From Saprospiraceae bacterium (GTDB lineage Bacteria > Bacteroidota > Bacteroidia > Chitinophagales > Saprospiraceae): a DNA stretch of 64,000 nt. Position numbers and translations under genes: made by a program. Positions 55,257-64,000 of the stretch are shown here, piece after piece; position 1 is the first letter of the stretch; every line of letters begins with the position of its first letter. The DNA lies in the NCBI GenBank assembly GCA_020437105.1, contig JAGQWR010000039.1, positions 1 to 64,000 of the forward strand. The letters are read 5' to 3'. The notes under the pieces are model-generated. The model was not told the DNA's origin. It did no database searches and worked only from the letters and a program-made list of their open reading frames with translations.

Positions 55257-56513
55257 ATGTCAAGTCAAAACGCAACAGTCAAACCATCCATGCTGCCCAT
55301 ATTTGTGACTGTCTTTATAGACATGTTGGGCGTGGGTATTATTATTCCGGTAATTCCGGCACTCTTTTTCGAACCAGGCTCCGGCTTTTTCGATGGGAAT
55401 ATAGAGAAAGCCAGCATTTCCATTATTTATGGCTTCCTGCTGGCATCCTATCCAATCATGCAATTTTTTGGAGCCCCACTGCTTGGAGCACTTTCTGATC
55501 AACATGGTCGAAAGCCCCTGATCTCGTTAAGCCTGCTCGGCACGATGATTGGATACCTCCTGTTTGCTATAGCCATCCTACAGCAAAATATCGTGTTGTT
55601 GTTTCTGAGTCGAATGCTACCGGGTTTTACTGGCGGCAACATCTCTATTATTTTTTCTGCCATATCAGACATCAGCAAAGACAACGAAGAACGCACCCGA
55701 AATTTCGGACTCGTAGGCATGGCTTTTGGCCTGGGCTTTATTCTTGGTCCGACGATTGGCGGTTTACTGGCAGACGATTCGATCGTTTCGTGGTTTAACC
55801 CTACAACTCCGTTCTGGTTTACCGCGTTTTTGACTTTAGCTAATATCTTACTGGTTCGGTTCCGCTTCCGCGAAACGATAAAAGAAAGGCGAAAAACGGC
55901 CATTACCCTCTTCTCGGGTTTTCGAAATGTGGTTCGGTCTTTTTCGGCACCACACTTGCGGGCTATTTTCACCGTAGTATTGACCCTCTCGCTTGGATTT
56001 ACATTTTTCACGCAATTCTTTTCGGTACGACTGATAGAAAAATTCAATTATTCGGAAGCCAATATTGGTCTGCTTTATGGCTGGATCGGTATCTGGCTCG
56101 TATTTACCCAAGGGGTTATCGTACGTTATCTCAGCAGGCGGGTAGCCCCTAAAACCGTCCTTCGATTTTCTACTTTAGCCCTGGGCATAGCACTGGCGCT
56201 GATATTAATTCCGCAGCAGGATGCCTGGTTTTATCTGATCAATCCTTTTATTGCCATTGCGCAAGGTATGACGGCGCCCAACCTGACCTCAGTCGTATCC
56301 AGTCAGGCGAAAGCAACCGAACAGGGAGAGATCTTGGGTATCAACCAGTCTATGCAAAGTCTGGGACAGGCCGTTCCGCCTATTTTGGCTGGTTACCTCT
56401 ACGCCATTAATAGCAATTTTCCGCTCATGGCAGCAGCAGGATTCACGCTGCTGGGTTCTCTGATCTTTACAATTAACTTCTCCGGCAAGGCCAAAAAAGT
56501 CGATCTGTTATAA
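55257..56513 (+). CDS. MFS transporter, TetA/TCR-like
   Basis: A 12-helix major-facilitator protein, 418 residues. The first helix reads FVTVFIDMLGVGIIIPVIPALFF; motif A GALSDQHGRKPLI follows helix 2; helix 5 carries GMAFGLGFILGPTIGG, the antiporter motif C of drug-efflux families. It resembles tetracycline/H+ antiporter-like (DHA1) exporters, but the substrate cannot be read. It lies 22 bp after the NDH-2-like gene and probably shares its transcript. Confidence 0.92.
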   Translation: MSSQNATVKPSMLPIFVTVFIDMLGVGIIIPVIPALFFEPGSGFFDGNIEKASISIIYGFLLASYPIMQFFGAPLLGALSDQHGRKPLISLSLLGTMIGYLLFAIAILQQNIVLLFLSRMLPGFTGGNISIIFSAISDISKDNEERTRNFGLVGMAFGLGFILGPTIGGLLADDSIVSWFNPTTPFWFTAFLTLANILLVRFRFRETIKERRKTAITLFSGFRNVVRSFSAPHLRAIFTVVLTLSLGFTFFTQFFSVRLIEKFNYSEANIGLLYGWIGIWLVFTQGVIVRYLSRRVAPKTVLRFSTLALGIALALILIPQQDAWFYLINPFIAIAQGMTAPNLTSVVSSQAKATEQGEILGINQSMQSLGQAVPPILAGYLYAINSNFPLMAAAGFTLLGSLIFTINFSGKAKKVDLL

Positions 56514-56587
56514 TTTGAATGCCCACTGGAAGTGTAAAAAAGGATAAAAAAGGATAAAAATCCATCCGGCTCAGCCATCCTCCCAAT

Positions 56588-56616
56588 TACATTTGTCGCA
56601 AATAGACTTACATTTG
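56588..56616 (+). promoter_or_regulatory. paired -7 boxes before the hybrid kinase gene
   Basis: TACATTTG occurs twice, at 56588-56595 and 56609-56616, 21 bp apart, each a full match to TAnnTTTG. Neither has a well-spaced TTG, so alternative or activator-dependent starts are possible. The TTG start codon is 20 bp after the second box. Confidence 0.4.
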
Positions 56617-56636
56617 GATAGAAGCCTGATTATTTT

Positions 56637-59600
56637 TTGAAGAAGTCTTTTATCTATATTCTTTTCTGCATCTGGATATTCCTGCCTGCGTCCGTACAGG
56701 CACAGGAGGGCAAAGTTTATTTTCAACGAATAACCCTTGAAGACGGACTCCCCCAAGGCCATATTTTCAAAATTGCGGAAGACAGTCTCGGCTTTATCTG
56801 GTTTTGTACAGGCGACGGCCTTGCCCGTTATGATGGCTATGAGATGGTCAATTTTCAGCACCAACGAGGCGACTCCAGCTCTATTTCTTCCAGCTGGCTT
56901 CACTACAGCTTTATTGATAGCAAAAACAGATTTTGGGTAGGCAGCATTGCCGGACTCAACCTATTCCACCGGGAAACAGGGACCTTCAGCTGGTACCAGC
57001 ACGACCCGGATAATCCCAACAGCCTTTCGGATAATCGCATCCGTTCGATCCTGGAAGACTCCAGGGGGCGACTCTGGGTTGCGAGTATATCAGCAGTTGA
57101 CCTGTTTGAGCCAGACAGCAATCGCTTTACAAAAGTGGAGATTGAGAATCTTGCCGGATCCAGGCACAGTCCGAATTTAATTGAAGGCCGGGACGGCATC
57201 ATCTGGGTCTGTCATACAAATGGATTAACCCGAATTGATCCGGAGACGATGCAGGGGACAAATATCGCTCCGATTCCGCCAGATTTGCCTCAAAATGTTT
57301 TCGGCGCATGGATGAGCCCCGACTCAACCCTCTGGATTTCAAGTAAGGTGGGTGTATGGGAACAAATCCCCGGTACAGAAGATTTCCGCCAGGTAGATCT
57401 TGGTCCGGACCTGAAATACCGCTCCTTTAATTGCTTTTTGGCCGATTCGAATGGCATTCTCTGGATGGGAACCCTAAATGACGGCCTGGTTAAATACGAT
57501 TACCAAAACCGAAAGGTATTAAAACAATACACCTACTCTCCAGCCGACCCGGAAGGCATCACGAATGAGTCCATTTATTCGCTTATGAAAGACCGCCAGG
57601 GTAATATCTGGATCGGCACCTTTAACGGCGTGAATCGGATTAACCCGGCTTCTGAAAAGTTTCAGCTCTACCAAAATGCTCAGGGACTGGACAACTTCTC
57701 CAATTACATAATTCGAATTTACCAGGAACCGAATGGACGCGTATGGACCACCACCATGAACGGCCTTTTTTATGCCGAACACCTGGGAGAACCCGGTACG
57801 GTGGCAACCCATCCAAACTTGCCGAAAGATCAGTATATTTCCATTAATGGCTTTTCGGCCGATCCGGATGGCAAGGTGTGGTTTTTTGCCCGGGACCTGG
57901 GTTTGTACTACTGGGATCCAATCCAGAGAAAACTGTTTTTTCAAGAGCCTCCAGATACATTCAAGGGCGGCTTGCATTGGCAGATAACGCAATCACCCGA
58001 CAACCCGGATATTCTCTGGTTGTCGGATTCACATGGACTTTGCCGCTACAACAAAATAACAAGAGATACTTTTTGGGTGCACCCGATGGATTTTGATCCA
58101 AGGATAAAAAGTGATTTTTCCACCTTTTTTGACTTTGATCAATTCGATCAGGTGTGGTTGGTAATTAATAAGGGGATTCTTTGCTATAATCTGAAAACAG
58201 GAAAAGGAAAGGTCTTTTTATACGATCCGGAAAACCCAAATTGCGTTCCGCCCGAAGCATTGAAAGGAGTTGCCGTTACCAGGGATGCTGTTTATGCTGC
58301 ATCGTCAATTGGCTTATTGGAAATCCAGGTAGAAACCGGAGCCTGCCAAATGTACGGGCAGAAAGACGGCTTAGTCCAGGAAGGGCTGGCAGCAATTATT
58401 GCCGGGAGTGACGGAAAAATTTGGGTCAGCAGTAATTCCTACCTATCCGCATTTGATCCGCTTACCAAGACTTTTAAAAGCTACCATACAATCCATTCCA
58501 TCAAGGAATTTAATACCTACTCCACCAGCCATGGACAAAACAACCGGCTTTTGTTTGGAGGCACCAATGGCTATTTTGGCTTTTTACCCGATGAGATAAG
58601 GGATGATCTGCTGCCTCCTATTCCGGTTTTGACAGGCTTTAAGGTTTTGAATGAGAACTACCCGCTCGGGAAACTGCCCGAATATGTACACGAGATTAAT
58701 CTATCCTACGAAGATAAAGTGATCACCTTCGAGTACGCGGGCTTGCAATATGCCCGCTCGGAGGCCAATTCCTATAAATACATTCTGGAGGGATTTGATG
58801 CCGGCTGGCAGGAAGTCGGCTCAAAACGGGATGTCACCTATACCAATCTGCGGCCGGGCAACTATACTTTTCGTCTCGCTGCTGCAAATCCGGATGGCGT
58901 TTGGAGCCCCGAGCCGCTTTCCGTCAAATTGCATATTTCACCCCCCTATTGGCAAACTTCCTGGTTTTATGGATTGATATTTCTCTTAGTCGCCAGTATC
59001 TTTTATGCCATTTTCAGGAGCCGCCAACGAGCCAGAAGATTGACCCAGGAAATGAAAGTAGCCGAGCAATCTGCCCGATACAAATCACTTTTTTTGGCCA
59101 ATATGAGTCATGAAATCCGAACTCCCATGAACGCTATTCTCGGAATGAGCAAACTCCTTTCGGGTACCCCGCTGGACAATCGACAGCAGGAATATGCCAG
59201 TATTATTCAGCGATCTTCTGAAGACCTTCTCGTCATTATCAATGACATCCTCGACCACTCTAAAATCGAATCCGGCAAATATAGTTTTGTACACAAACCC
59301 TTTGAATTAAGCATACTCCTAAAGCAGCTGCAAAAAATATTTGAGCCGCAGGCCGACGAAAAAAACATCTCCCTCGCGGTTCACATTGATCCGGAAATTC
59401 CAAGTTACATCGTCGGAGATCAGGTACGCCTGAATCAGATTTTGATCAATCTGCTGGCCAATGCCCTTAAATTCACCGAAAGGGGTAAAGTTGACCTCTT
59501 CGTGCGCAAGCAGGCCGAAACACCCTATAAAATGCGCTTGCTATTTGAGGTACGCGATACAGGTATCGGAATCCCCCCGGATAAGATCGAGCAGATCTTT

Positions 59601-60206
59601 GAAAGTTTTGAACAGATTGAAGGCGATGAGTTTTTTCAGGGCACCGGACTCGGACTGGCAATTTCCAGTAAACTGGTCGAACAACAGGATGGCAATATGT
59701 GGGTGGAAAGCAGCCACGGAACAGGTTCCTCTTTCTTTTTTGAATTGACATTCGGGCGAAATAGCGAAAAAATCAGCCCCCCCGAGCATATACGCTTACA
59801 CCCGGAAACCTGGCCTCCGCTTCATATCCTGGTAGTAGAAGACACACCGTTCAACCAAACACTGGCAGTCGAATTACTCCGAAATAAAATTCCGAAAGTC
59901 CAAATAGCGGTAGCTGAGAACGGAAAGGTCGCTTTGGAAAAATTAAAGGATCAACTATTTGACCTTATTCTGATGGATGTAAAAATGCCGGTTATGGATG
60001 GCTACGAAACCACCCGGATTATCCGGCAAGCTGACTCGCCTGCCTTAAATTCCATCCCGATTATTGCGCTTACCGCGAATGTCACTACAGCGCATATGCA
60101 AAAATGCCGGGATGTAGGGATGAATGGAATTATCACCAAGCCAATAGAAAGTCAGGAGCTATTATTGAAGATCCAACAGTTGCTACAATTAGAAGTCTAT
60201 GATTGA
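56637..60206 (+). CDS. hybrid two-component sensor kinase with periplasmic propeller
   Basis: A 1,189-residue membrane sensor. The start is TTG at 56637, because the signal peptide (MKKSFIYILFCIWIFLPASVQA) begins exactly there and no ATG is near. Two-component-regulator propeller repeats fill about 25-690 (GDGLARYDGYEM, IWIGTFNGVNRINP and others). A Y_Y_Y domain is at about 710-775, a membrane helix at about 778-797, and HisKA has phospho-acceptor His825 in NMSHEIRTPMNAIL. HATPase motifs are NLLANALKFTERG, DTGIGIP and GTGLGLAIS. The C-terminal receiver has Asp1114 in LILMDVKMPVMDGYE. Unlike classic Bacteroides HTCS proteins it has no AraC output, so phosphate must pass on, probably to the HPt protein encoded 8 bp inside its end. 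Confidence 0.94.
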   Translation: MKKSFIYILFCIWIFLPASVQAQEGKVYFQRITLEDGLPQGHIFKIAEDSLGFIWFCTGDGLARYDGYEMVNFQHQRGDSSSISSSWLHYSFIDSKNRFWVGSIAGLNLFHRETGTFSWYQHDPDNPNSLSDNRIRSILEDSRGRLWVASISAVDLFEPDSNRFTKVEIENLAGSRHSPNLIEGRDGIIWVCHTNGLTRIDPETMQGTNIAPIPPDLPQNVFGAWMSPDSTLWISSKVGVWEQIPGTEDFRQVDLGPDLKYRSFNCFLADSNGILWMGTLNDGLVKYDYQNRKVLKQYTYSPADPEGITNESIYSLMKDRQGNIWIGTFNGVNRINPASEKFQLYQNAQGLDNFSNYIIRIYQEPNGRVWTTTMNGLFYAEHLGEPGTVATHPNLPKDQYISINGFSADPDGKVWFFARDLGLYYWDPIQRKLFFQEPPDTFKGGLHWQITQSPDNPDILWLSDSHGLCRYNKITRDTFWVHPMDFDPRIKSDFSTFFDFDQFDQVWLVINKGILCYNLKTGKGKVFLYDPENPNCVPPEALKGVAVTRDAVYAASSIGLLEIQVETGACQMYGQKDGLVQEGLAAIIAGSDGKIWVSSNSYLSAFDPLTKTFKSYHTIHSIKEFNTYSTSHGQNNRLLFGGTNGYFGFLPDEIRDDLLPPIPVLTGFKVLNENYPLGKLPEYVHEINLSYEDKVITFEYAGLQYARSEANSYKYILEGFDAGWQEVGSKRDVTYTNLRPGNYTFRLAAANPDGVWSPEPLSVKLHISPPYWQTSWFYGLIFLLVASIFYAIFRSRQRARRLTQEMKVAEQSARYKSLFLANMSHEIRTPMNAILGMSKLLSGTPLDNRQQEYASIIQRSSEDLLVIINDILDHSKIESGKYSFVHKPFELSILLKQLQKIFEPQADEKNISLAVHIDPEIPSYIVGDQVRLNQILINLLANALKFTERGKVDLFVRKQAETPYKMRLLFEVRDTGIGIPPDKIEQIFESFEQIEGDEFFQGTGLGLAISSKLVEQQDGNMWVESSHGTGSSFFFELTFGRNSEKISPPEHIRLHPETWPPLHILVVEDTPFNQTLAVELLRNKIPKVQIAVAENGKVALEKLKDQLFDLILMDVKMPVMDGYETTRIIRQADSPALNSIPIIALTANVTTAHMQKCRDVGMNGIITKPIESQELLLKIQQLLQLEVYD

Positions 60207-60504
60207 CCGTGAAAAATTAAAATCCTTACTCGGCGACGAAAGCATGGTTGACCGAATGATCGACATCTTTCAATCTGAAACCCCGGGGCAATTATCGGAA
60301 TTGAGTCAGGCGATTGAAGCTGGCGATTGGTCAAATGCCTCCATTTTGGCCCATACGATCAAATCGCAAGTGGCCTACCTCGGGCTTGACTATGCCGTAT
60401 CACTGGCACGGGAAATTGAACATAAAGCAGATCAGGAAAAAGACCTGAACAGTTTGGCTGGCCTGGCCGATGCGCTGGACTCGGAGCTTCAACCCTTCCT
60501 CTAG
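60199..60504 (+). CDS. HPt (histidine phosphotransfer) protein
   Basis: A small all-helical phosphotransfer protein, 101 residues. The phospho-acceptor His52 lies in ASILAHTIKSQVAYLGL, the standard HPt helix. The frame overlaps the 3' end of the hybrid kinase gene by 8 bp, so translation is coupled. It should shuttle phosphate from the kinase receiver (Asp1114) to a response regulator, for which the OmpR-type protein encoded convergently is the obvious candidate. Its TAG overlaps that gene's stop codon. Confidence 0.88.
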   Translation: MIDREKLKSLLGDESMVDRMIDIFQSETPGQLSELSQAIEAGDWSNASILAHTIKSQVAYLGLDYAVSLAREIEHKADQEKDLNSLAGLADALDSELQPFL

Positions 60505-61196
60505 ACCACCACAATTTTATATCCGACGCCGTGCACGTTCATGATTTCTATCCGGGGATCAAGTATCAGGTACTGCCGTAGTTTGGAAACATATACATTC
60601 AGGCTTCGTCCGCGAATAAAATCATCGTCGCCCCAAATTCTTTTCAGGGCAAGTTCACGTTCGAGTACTTCATTTTCATGGAGGCACAAAAGGCGCAACA
60701 ACTGAGATTCTATGGCGGTTAATTTGAAGGTTTTTGTGGCAAGTTTTAATTCGCGGGAGGTCGGATCAAATTCAAAATTCCCCAGCCTAAAAAGCTCTCT
60801 GTTTACTGTTTTCTCCTCCCGAAAATCGACCCGTCGCAGGATATTTTGTACTCGCAAAAAAAGTTCTTCCATGCTAAAGGGCTTCGTGACATAATCATCA
60901 GCCCCCAGTTTTAGTCCGCGAATACGCTGTTCTTTTTCCAGCTCTCCGGTGAGAAAAATGATCGGGATTTGCTCCTTCAATTTACGCAACTCCTCTGCCA
61001 GGGTAAATCCATCCTTGATCGGCATTTTTACGTCGAGTATGCACAGGTCAAATGGCATGGCTTTGAATGTTTCCAGGCCCGAGATGCCATTGTGTTCTAA
61101 AACAACATCCAGTCCACGAGCTTCGAGGTATTCGCGTGTCATGGAGCTAAACTGCCGTTCATCGTCCACCATTAAGATTTGAGCTTTTTTTCCCAT
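60501..61196 (-). CDS. OmpR-family response regulator
   Basis: A 231-residue DNA-binding regulator. The receiver domain is at about 5-120, with acidic pocket VDDE, phospho-acceptor Asp55 in LCILDVKMPIKDGF, FLTGE (Thr switch) and Lys in YVTKPFS. The winged-helix output domain is at about 130-231 (LTAIESQLLRLLCLHENEVLERELALKRIWGDDDFIRGRSLNVYVSKLRQYL). It is convergent with the HPt gene, sharing two bases of the stop codons. Target genes are unknown. Confidence 0.95.
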   Translation of the reverse strand: MGKKAQILMVDDERQFSSMTREYLEARGLDVVLEHNGISGLETFKAMPFDLCILDVKMPIKDGFTLAEELRKLKEQIPIIFLTGELEKEQRIRGLKLGADDYVTKPFSMEELFLRVQNILRRVDFREEKTVNRELFRLGNFEFDPTSRELKLATKTFKLTAIESQLLRLLCLHENEVLERELALKRIWGDDDFIRGRSLNVYVSKLRQYLILDPRIEIMNVHGVGYKIVVV

Positions 61197-61359
61197 CCGG
61201 ATATTCCTTTAAGCGAAAATTACAAAACACCGGGTAAGAATTTACAGCAGAAGCCTTTTAGGCCTCAAATCTTTACACTTTTTGACACTTGTTAAGCCCT
61301 CCGTAAAGCTTTTCGGCCAATTAAACACGCACCTTAGTCCGTAGAATTCCGTTTATCCT

Positions 61360-61884
61360 ATGTCTCTTGTTATCCGAAAATTCATTATCCAATTAAGCAC
61401 GAAAGAAAGTCTTTTACTGTTGGGGCTTTTTACGCTTGCTGTACACGGAATCATTATTCCACTTGCAGAAGGCGACCTGCGGGCTGTCTCCGAAGGACAA
61501 CAGGACATTAGCGGCCTGCTCTATTTTTCAACTGCCTCCCTCGCTCATGATTTAGAACAGTTTAGCGATGCCGGCAAATCGCTTTACCGGTTTTTCCTGC
61601 TGAGTGCCGGACTGGCGGCTCGCACATCGCTGTTTTCTCTGCTCAGCCTGCTGGCCTTATGGCTGAAGCGCGAAAAACGTTTTTGGAGCGCAGTATCGCC
61701 CTGGTTTTTTCCGTTGATTTTTTTATGCTGCGCCTACTTGGAAATTGGACTGCTCTTGTTTTTAATACCCCTTCCTGCTGTTGACTTTCCGTTTTTGCTA
61801 CAGCTCACTGTTATTATTTCCTGGCTAAAATGGATAAGTTTGTTTGTTTCCATTCTCAGCCTGTTAATCGTCTTCAAAAAATAA
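61360..61884 (+). CDS. integral membrane protein of unknown function
   Basis: A 174-residue protein with four or five hydrophobic helices (ESLLLLGLFTLAVHGIIIPL, FFLLSAGLAARTSLFSLLSLLALWL, FFPLIFLCCAYLEIGLLLFLIPL, ISLFVSILSLLIVF). No conserved polar motif is recognised. It might sense or insert in the inner membrane next to the adjacent response-regulator unit, but it is on the opposite strand from that gene. Its stop is 3 bp from the stop of the TonB-dependent receptor gene. Confidence 0.65.
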   Translation: MSLVIRKFIIQLSTKESLLLLGLFTLAVHGIIIPLAEGDLRAVSEGQQDISGLLYFSTASLAHDLEQFSDAGKSLYRFFLLSAGLAARTSLFSLLSLLALWLKREKRFWSAVSPWFFPLIFLCCAYLEIGLLLFLIPLPAVDFPFLLQLTVIISWLKWISLFVSILSLLIVFKK

Positions 61885-61887
61885 ACC

Positions 61888-64000
61888 TTACTTCCCAAAT
61901 GCTCTGATCTTATAAATTGCACCAAACAGGATCACGCGACCAAAACGGTTTTTCAAGGTTTCCTGGAGTTGATTTCCATAACTCTCGCGCTGGAAAATCA
62001 CTTCCTCATCCAACAGGTTAGTACCTTTTATATACAGGCTAAACTGTTTTTTGAAAAAGGATTTCCGTACACCGGCATCCAGATAAACAAAAGCTTGTCC
62101 CGGGCGGGCGCGAGCTTCTGAATAAACCTGGTATTTCAGGTTGGCATTCAGGGCCCAGGATCCTTTTTTGGAATACCAATACAGGTCGGTAAAGGCTGTT
62201 TGATCCAGAAATGGCAGATCCAAAGCCTCATTTACATCAAAGGCTGTTTTGGTTAAATGTACCTTGTAGCCTACGCCCACATCCCACATTTCTTTAACCT
62301 TGTTTTGAAGCCGAACAGTATGGTCAAACTCCCAAATATCAAATAAATCCAGGGCATCATTTACCAGGAAGTTACTGTGTTGATAACGAAGTGAACCATT
62401 AAATCCAAATTTCAGATCAACGCCTTTAACCGGAGTGGTGAAATCGTAAAACCCTTCCATCAACCACTCGTTTCGGCTATTGATCGGTTGGATGATGCGC
62501 CGAAACTGATCGTCAATGGTACTGGCCTGCACAATACGATCCTGATAAAACTGACCTCGAACTCCCAAAAAAACAGAGCGCAGATAAAACTGATTAAAAT
62601 TGGAATAATTTAGGTCGATACTTGAAATCCGCTCAGGTCTCAGATCCGGGTTCCCTTGAAAAATATTCAGCGGATCAATGTTATCTACTACCGGTTGCAA
62701 TTGCTCAGCCGAAGGTGCCTGGATGCGGGTATCATATCGAAATCCAAGATTTCCGGAAGGCTTCATATTATACTCCAATCTGGCATTGGGCAGCCAGCTG
62801 TAAAAAGTGCCTGTCACGGCCGGACTCCCGTTTAAGGGTAAACTTTCCAACCGAGTCTGCTGGAAGTCCACACCCAATGATGCATTCCACTTCTTCCGAA
62901 CAGTTTTGAGTGCTGTCCCAAACGTATTTTGATTCAAATTTCGATCAAATTGATTTGACAGTTCTTCATTTATCTCATACTGGCCATTGCCCAGCAGGTC
63001 TGAAAAGGTCTTATCACGCATGTTGTGTATCCAAACTGTCGAAGCATCTACCTTGAGGTAATTGGATTCGCCAATAGGCTCTACATAATCGATGCCGCCT
63101 TCCATGCTTAAGCCATCTGAATACAGTAGCTGCCGCTGGGTAATGCTATCAATCAAATTAGTCTCCGGGTCGGGAAACAGGGTATTGATATTGGCCAAAT
63201 CAGACTGACTGTCTGCCTGCTGGCCATCTACCAGCCCATGAAGCAATAAGAAGCGCCCTTTGTGGGAAAACTTTTTCCGATAGGTCAGGTCGGTTTTCCA
63301 ACTCCAACCATCCAGGTAACCAAGGGAAGAACGTTGGGAGCTATTCCCCAGCAGACCGCTTTCACTTTGACTGCTACTAAAGCCTGAGAATGCATTTTCA
63401 TTATTAAACAACGAGATATTGCCCTTAAATTTCAGATCCTGGGAGTCATCAACTTGATGTTTTAACTCCGCTCGGAAACGGTGATTTGCCAATTTTGTCC
63501 ACTCTTCGTTTTCTGCATCCGTCACAAAAAATCCCTCTGGAAGGGCATTCTCCAGAGTGGATGATGACAAAGTATTATTGTCGCTGGAGTTAAAAAAATA
63601 GTTGGAGCGAAGGGCTGTCCGCGGATTAAAATCATAGTTAAAATTAAGTCCGCCGGAATATGCATCGCTAATCCCGGAGTTATCTAACAGGTTACTTGGA
63701 AACTGACTAAAATCCACATTTCCGCCGTTCATCAACTCTTCAAATCCGCCCATGAATTGCAGGTAATCTTCAAAGGAAAAGGGCTGCTCATTGATATTGT
63801 TGGCATTCGCGAGAAGCGACAATTGCATCTGGTCGGTAAAGCGGTTTACATTGGCGCTGCCCTTGTATCGTTCTTCGGGCCCGTAACCTGCATTCAGCGT
63901 ACCAAACAAGCCTTTATTTTGCCCATCTTTGATTTGAAGATTAATCGTGCGTTCTTCTTGTCCGTCATCAATACCGGTAAACTCCGTGAAATCTGATTTT
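61888..64000 (-). CDS. TonB-dependent receptor / outer-membrane beta-barrel protein (5' end outside window)
   Basis: The frame is open to the right edge, so the N-terminus, including any signal peptide, carboxypeptidase-like domain and most of the plug, is missing. The first visible residues KSDFTEFTGIDDGQEERTIN and then GLFGTLNAGYGPEERYKGSA mark the end of a plug and the first barrel strands of the OMP_b-brl_3 / TonB-dependent receptor type common in Bacteroidota. About 700 residues of alternating aromatic beta strands follow, e.g. DLRPERISSIDLNYSNFNQF and FYQDRIVQASTIDDQFRRI; the C-terminus FGRVILFGAIYKIRAFGK ends in a barrel strand. It probably imports a ligand with ExbBD-TonB; no SusD partner is visible. 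Confidence 0.88.
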   Translation of the reverse strand, partial: KSDFTEFTGIDDGQEERTINLQIKDGQNKGLFGTLNAGYGPEERYKGSANVNRFTDQMQLSLLANANNINEQPFSFEDYLQFMGGFEELMNGGNVDFSQFPSNLLDNSGISDAYSGGLNFNYDFNPRTALRSNYFFNSSDNNTLSSSTLENALPEGFFVTDAENEEWTKLANHRFRAELKHQVDDSQDLKFKGNISLFNNENAFSGFSSSQSESGLLGNSSQRSSLGYLDGWSWKTDLTYRKKFSHKGRFLLLHGLVDGQQADSQSDLANINTLFPDPETNLIDSITQRQLLYSDGLSMEGGIDYVEPIGESNYLKVDASTVWIHNMRDKTFSDLLGNGQYEINEELSNQFDRNLNQNTFGTALKTVRKKWNASLGVDFQQTRLESLPLNGSPAVTGTFYSWLPNARLEYNMKPSGNLGFRYDTRIQAPSAEQLQPVVDNIDPLNIFQGNPDLRPERISSIDLNYSNFNQFYLRSVFLGVRGQFYQDRIVQASTIDDQFRRIIQPINSRNEWLMEGFYDFTTPVKGVDLKFGFNGSLRYQHSNFLVNDALDLFDIWEFDHTVRLQNKVKEMWDVGVGYKVHLTKTAFDVNEALDLPFLDQTAFTDLYWYSKKGSWALNANLKYQVYSEARARPGQAFVYLDAGVRKSFFKKQFSLYIKGTNLLDEEVIFQRESYGNQLQETLKNRFGRVILFGAIYKIRAFGK

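Overview
The window is 64 kb of a Bacteroidota chromosome, most likely from the class Saprospiria. Four things point there: type IX secretion (T9SS) C-terminal sorting domains on two secreted proteins, including a 2,857-residue hyalin-repeat (HYR) protein; promoters of the Bacteroidota form TTG-N17..23-TAnnTTTG; a SusC/TonB-type outer-membrane barrel at the right edge; and a periplasmic-propeller hybrid histidine kinase. Coding density is high. I see no tRNA, rRNA, CRISPR array, prophage or complete insertion sequence.

Left part (1-21.4 kb). An rlmF-like rRNA methyltransferase and a TPR protein lie on either side of a 169-bp MITE-like element. A fused 5-oxoprolinase/hydantoinase (HyuA-HyuB) follows. 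Next is a mevalonate-pathway operon (type 2 IPP isomerase, class II HMG-CoA reductase, GYDIA-type GHMP kinase). A translation operon rplM-rpsI-rpsB-tsf runs the other way and ends in a clear terminator; then come a T9SS cargo protein and pyrH. A PaaE-like flavin/[2Fe-2S] reductase is divergent from an AlkB-type membrane hydroxylase, suggesting an electron-transfer pair. A MacB/FtsX-like permease, an inositol monophosphatase, hpt and an M28 peptidase follow.

Middle part (21.4-42.3 kb). An orphan small-RNA-like unit sits beside an ECF sigma factor / membrane anti-sigma candidate / periplasmic helical protein set. Upstream of these on the same strand lie rimP-nusA-infB and an O-antigen-ligase-like gene. 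The rimP start codon lies inside a perfect 12-bp hairpin that looks like an intrinsic terminator, a candidate attenuator for the rimP-nusA unit. rpoN, an M24 aminopeptidase, the fused acyl-CoA mutase icmF, a secreted propeller-like protein overlapping a PD-(D/E)XK-like protein, a membrane-anchored patatin and a TlpA-like thiol-disulfide protein complete this part.

Right part (42.4-64 kb). The giant HYR protein has eight near-identical 79-residue repeats, a dockerin-like segment, a cohesin-like segment and a T9SS tail. After an AT-rich gap come an ArsR regulator divergent from a di-heme cytochrome c peroxidase lipoprotein, a gap with two terminator-bounded candidate RNAs, an NDH-2-like dehydrogenase, an MFS transporter, and a phosphorelay made of a hybrid sensor kinase, an HPt protein and a convergent OmpR-type regulator. 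A small membrane protein and a TonB-dependent receptor cut by the window edge end it.

The window is mostly housekeeping and surface biology, and I did not find a clear new multi-gene defence or mobile system. The best candidates for something undescribed are the rimP start-codon attenuator, the MITE-like element, the orphan RNAs at about 21.7 and 53.4-53.9 kb, and the dockerin/cohesin-like architecture of the giant surface protein. All functions are read from motifs by eye; no database search was run.
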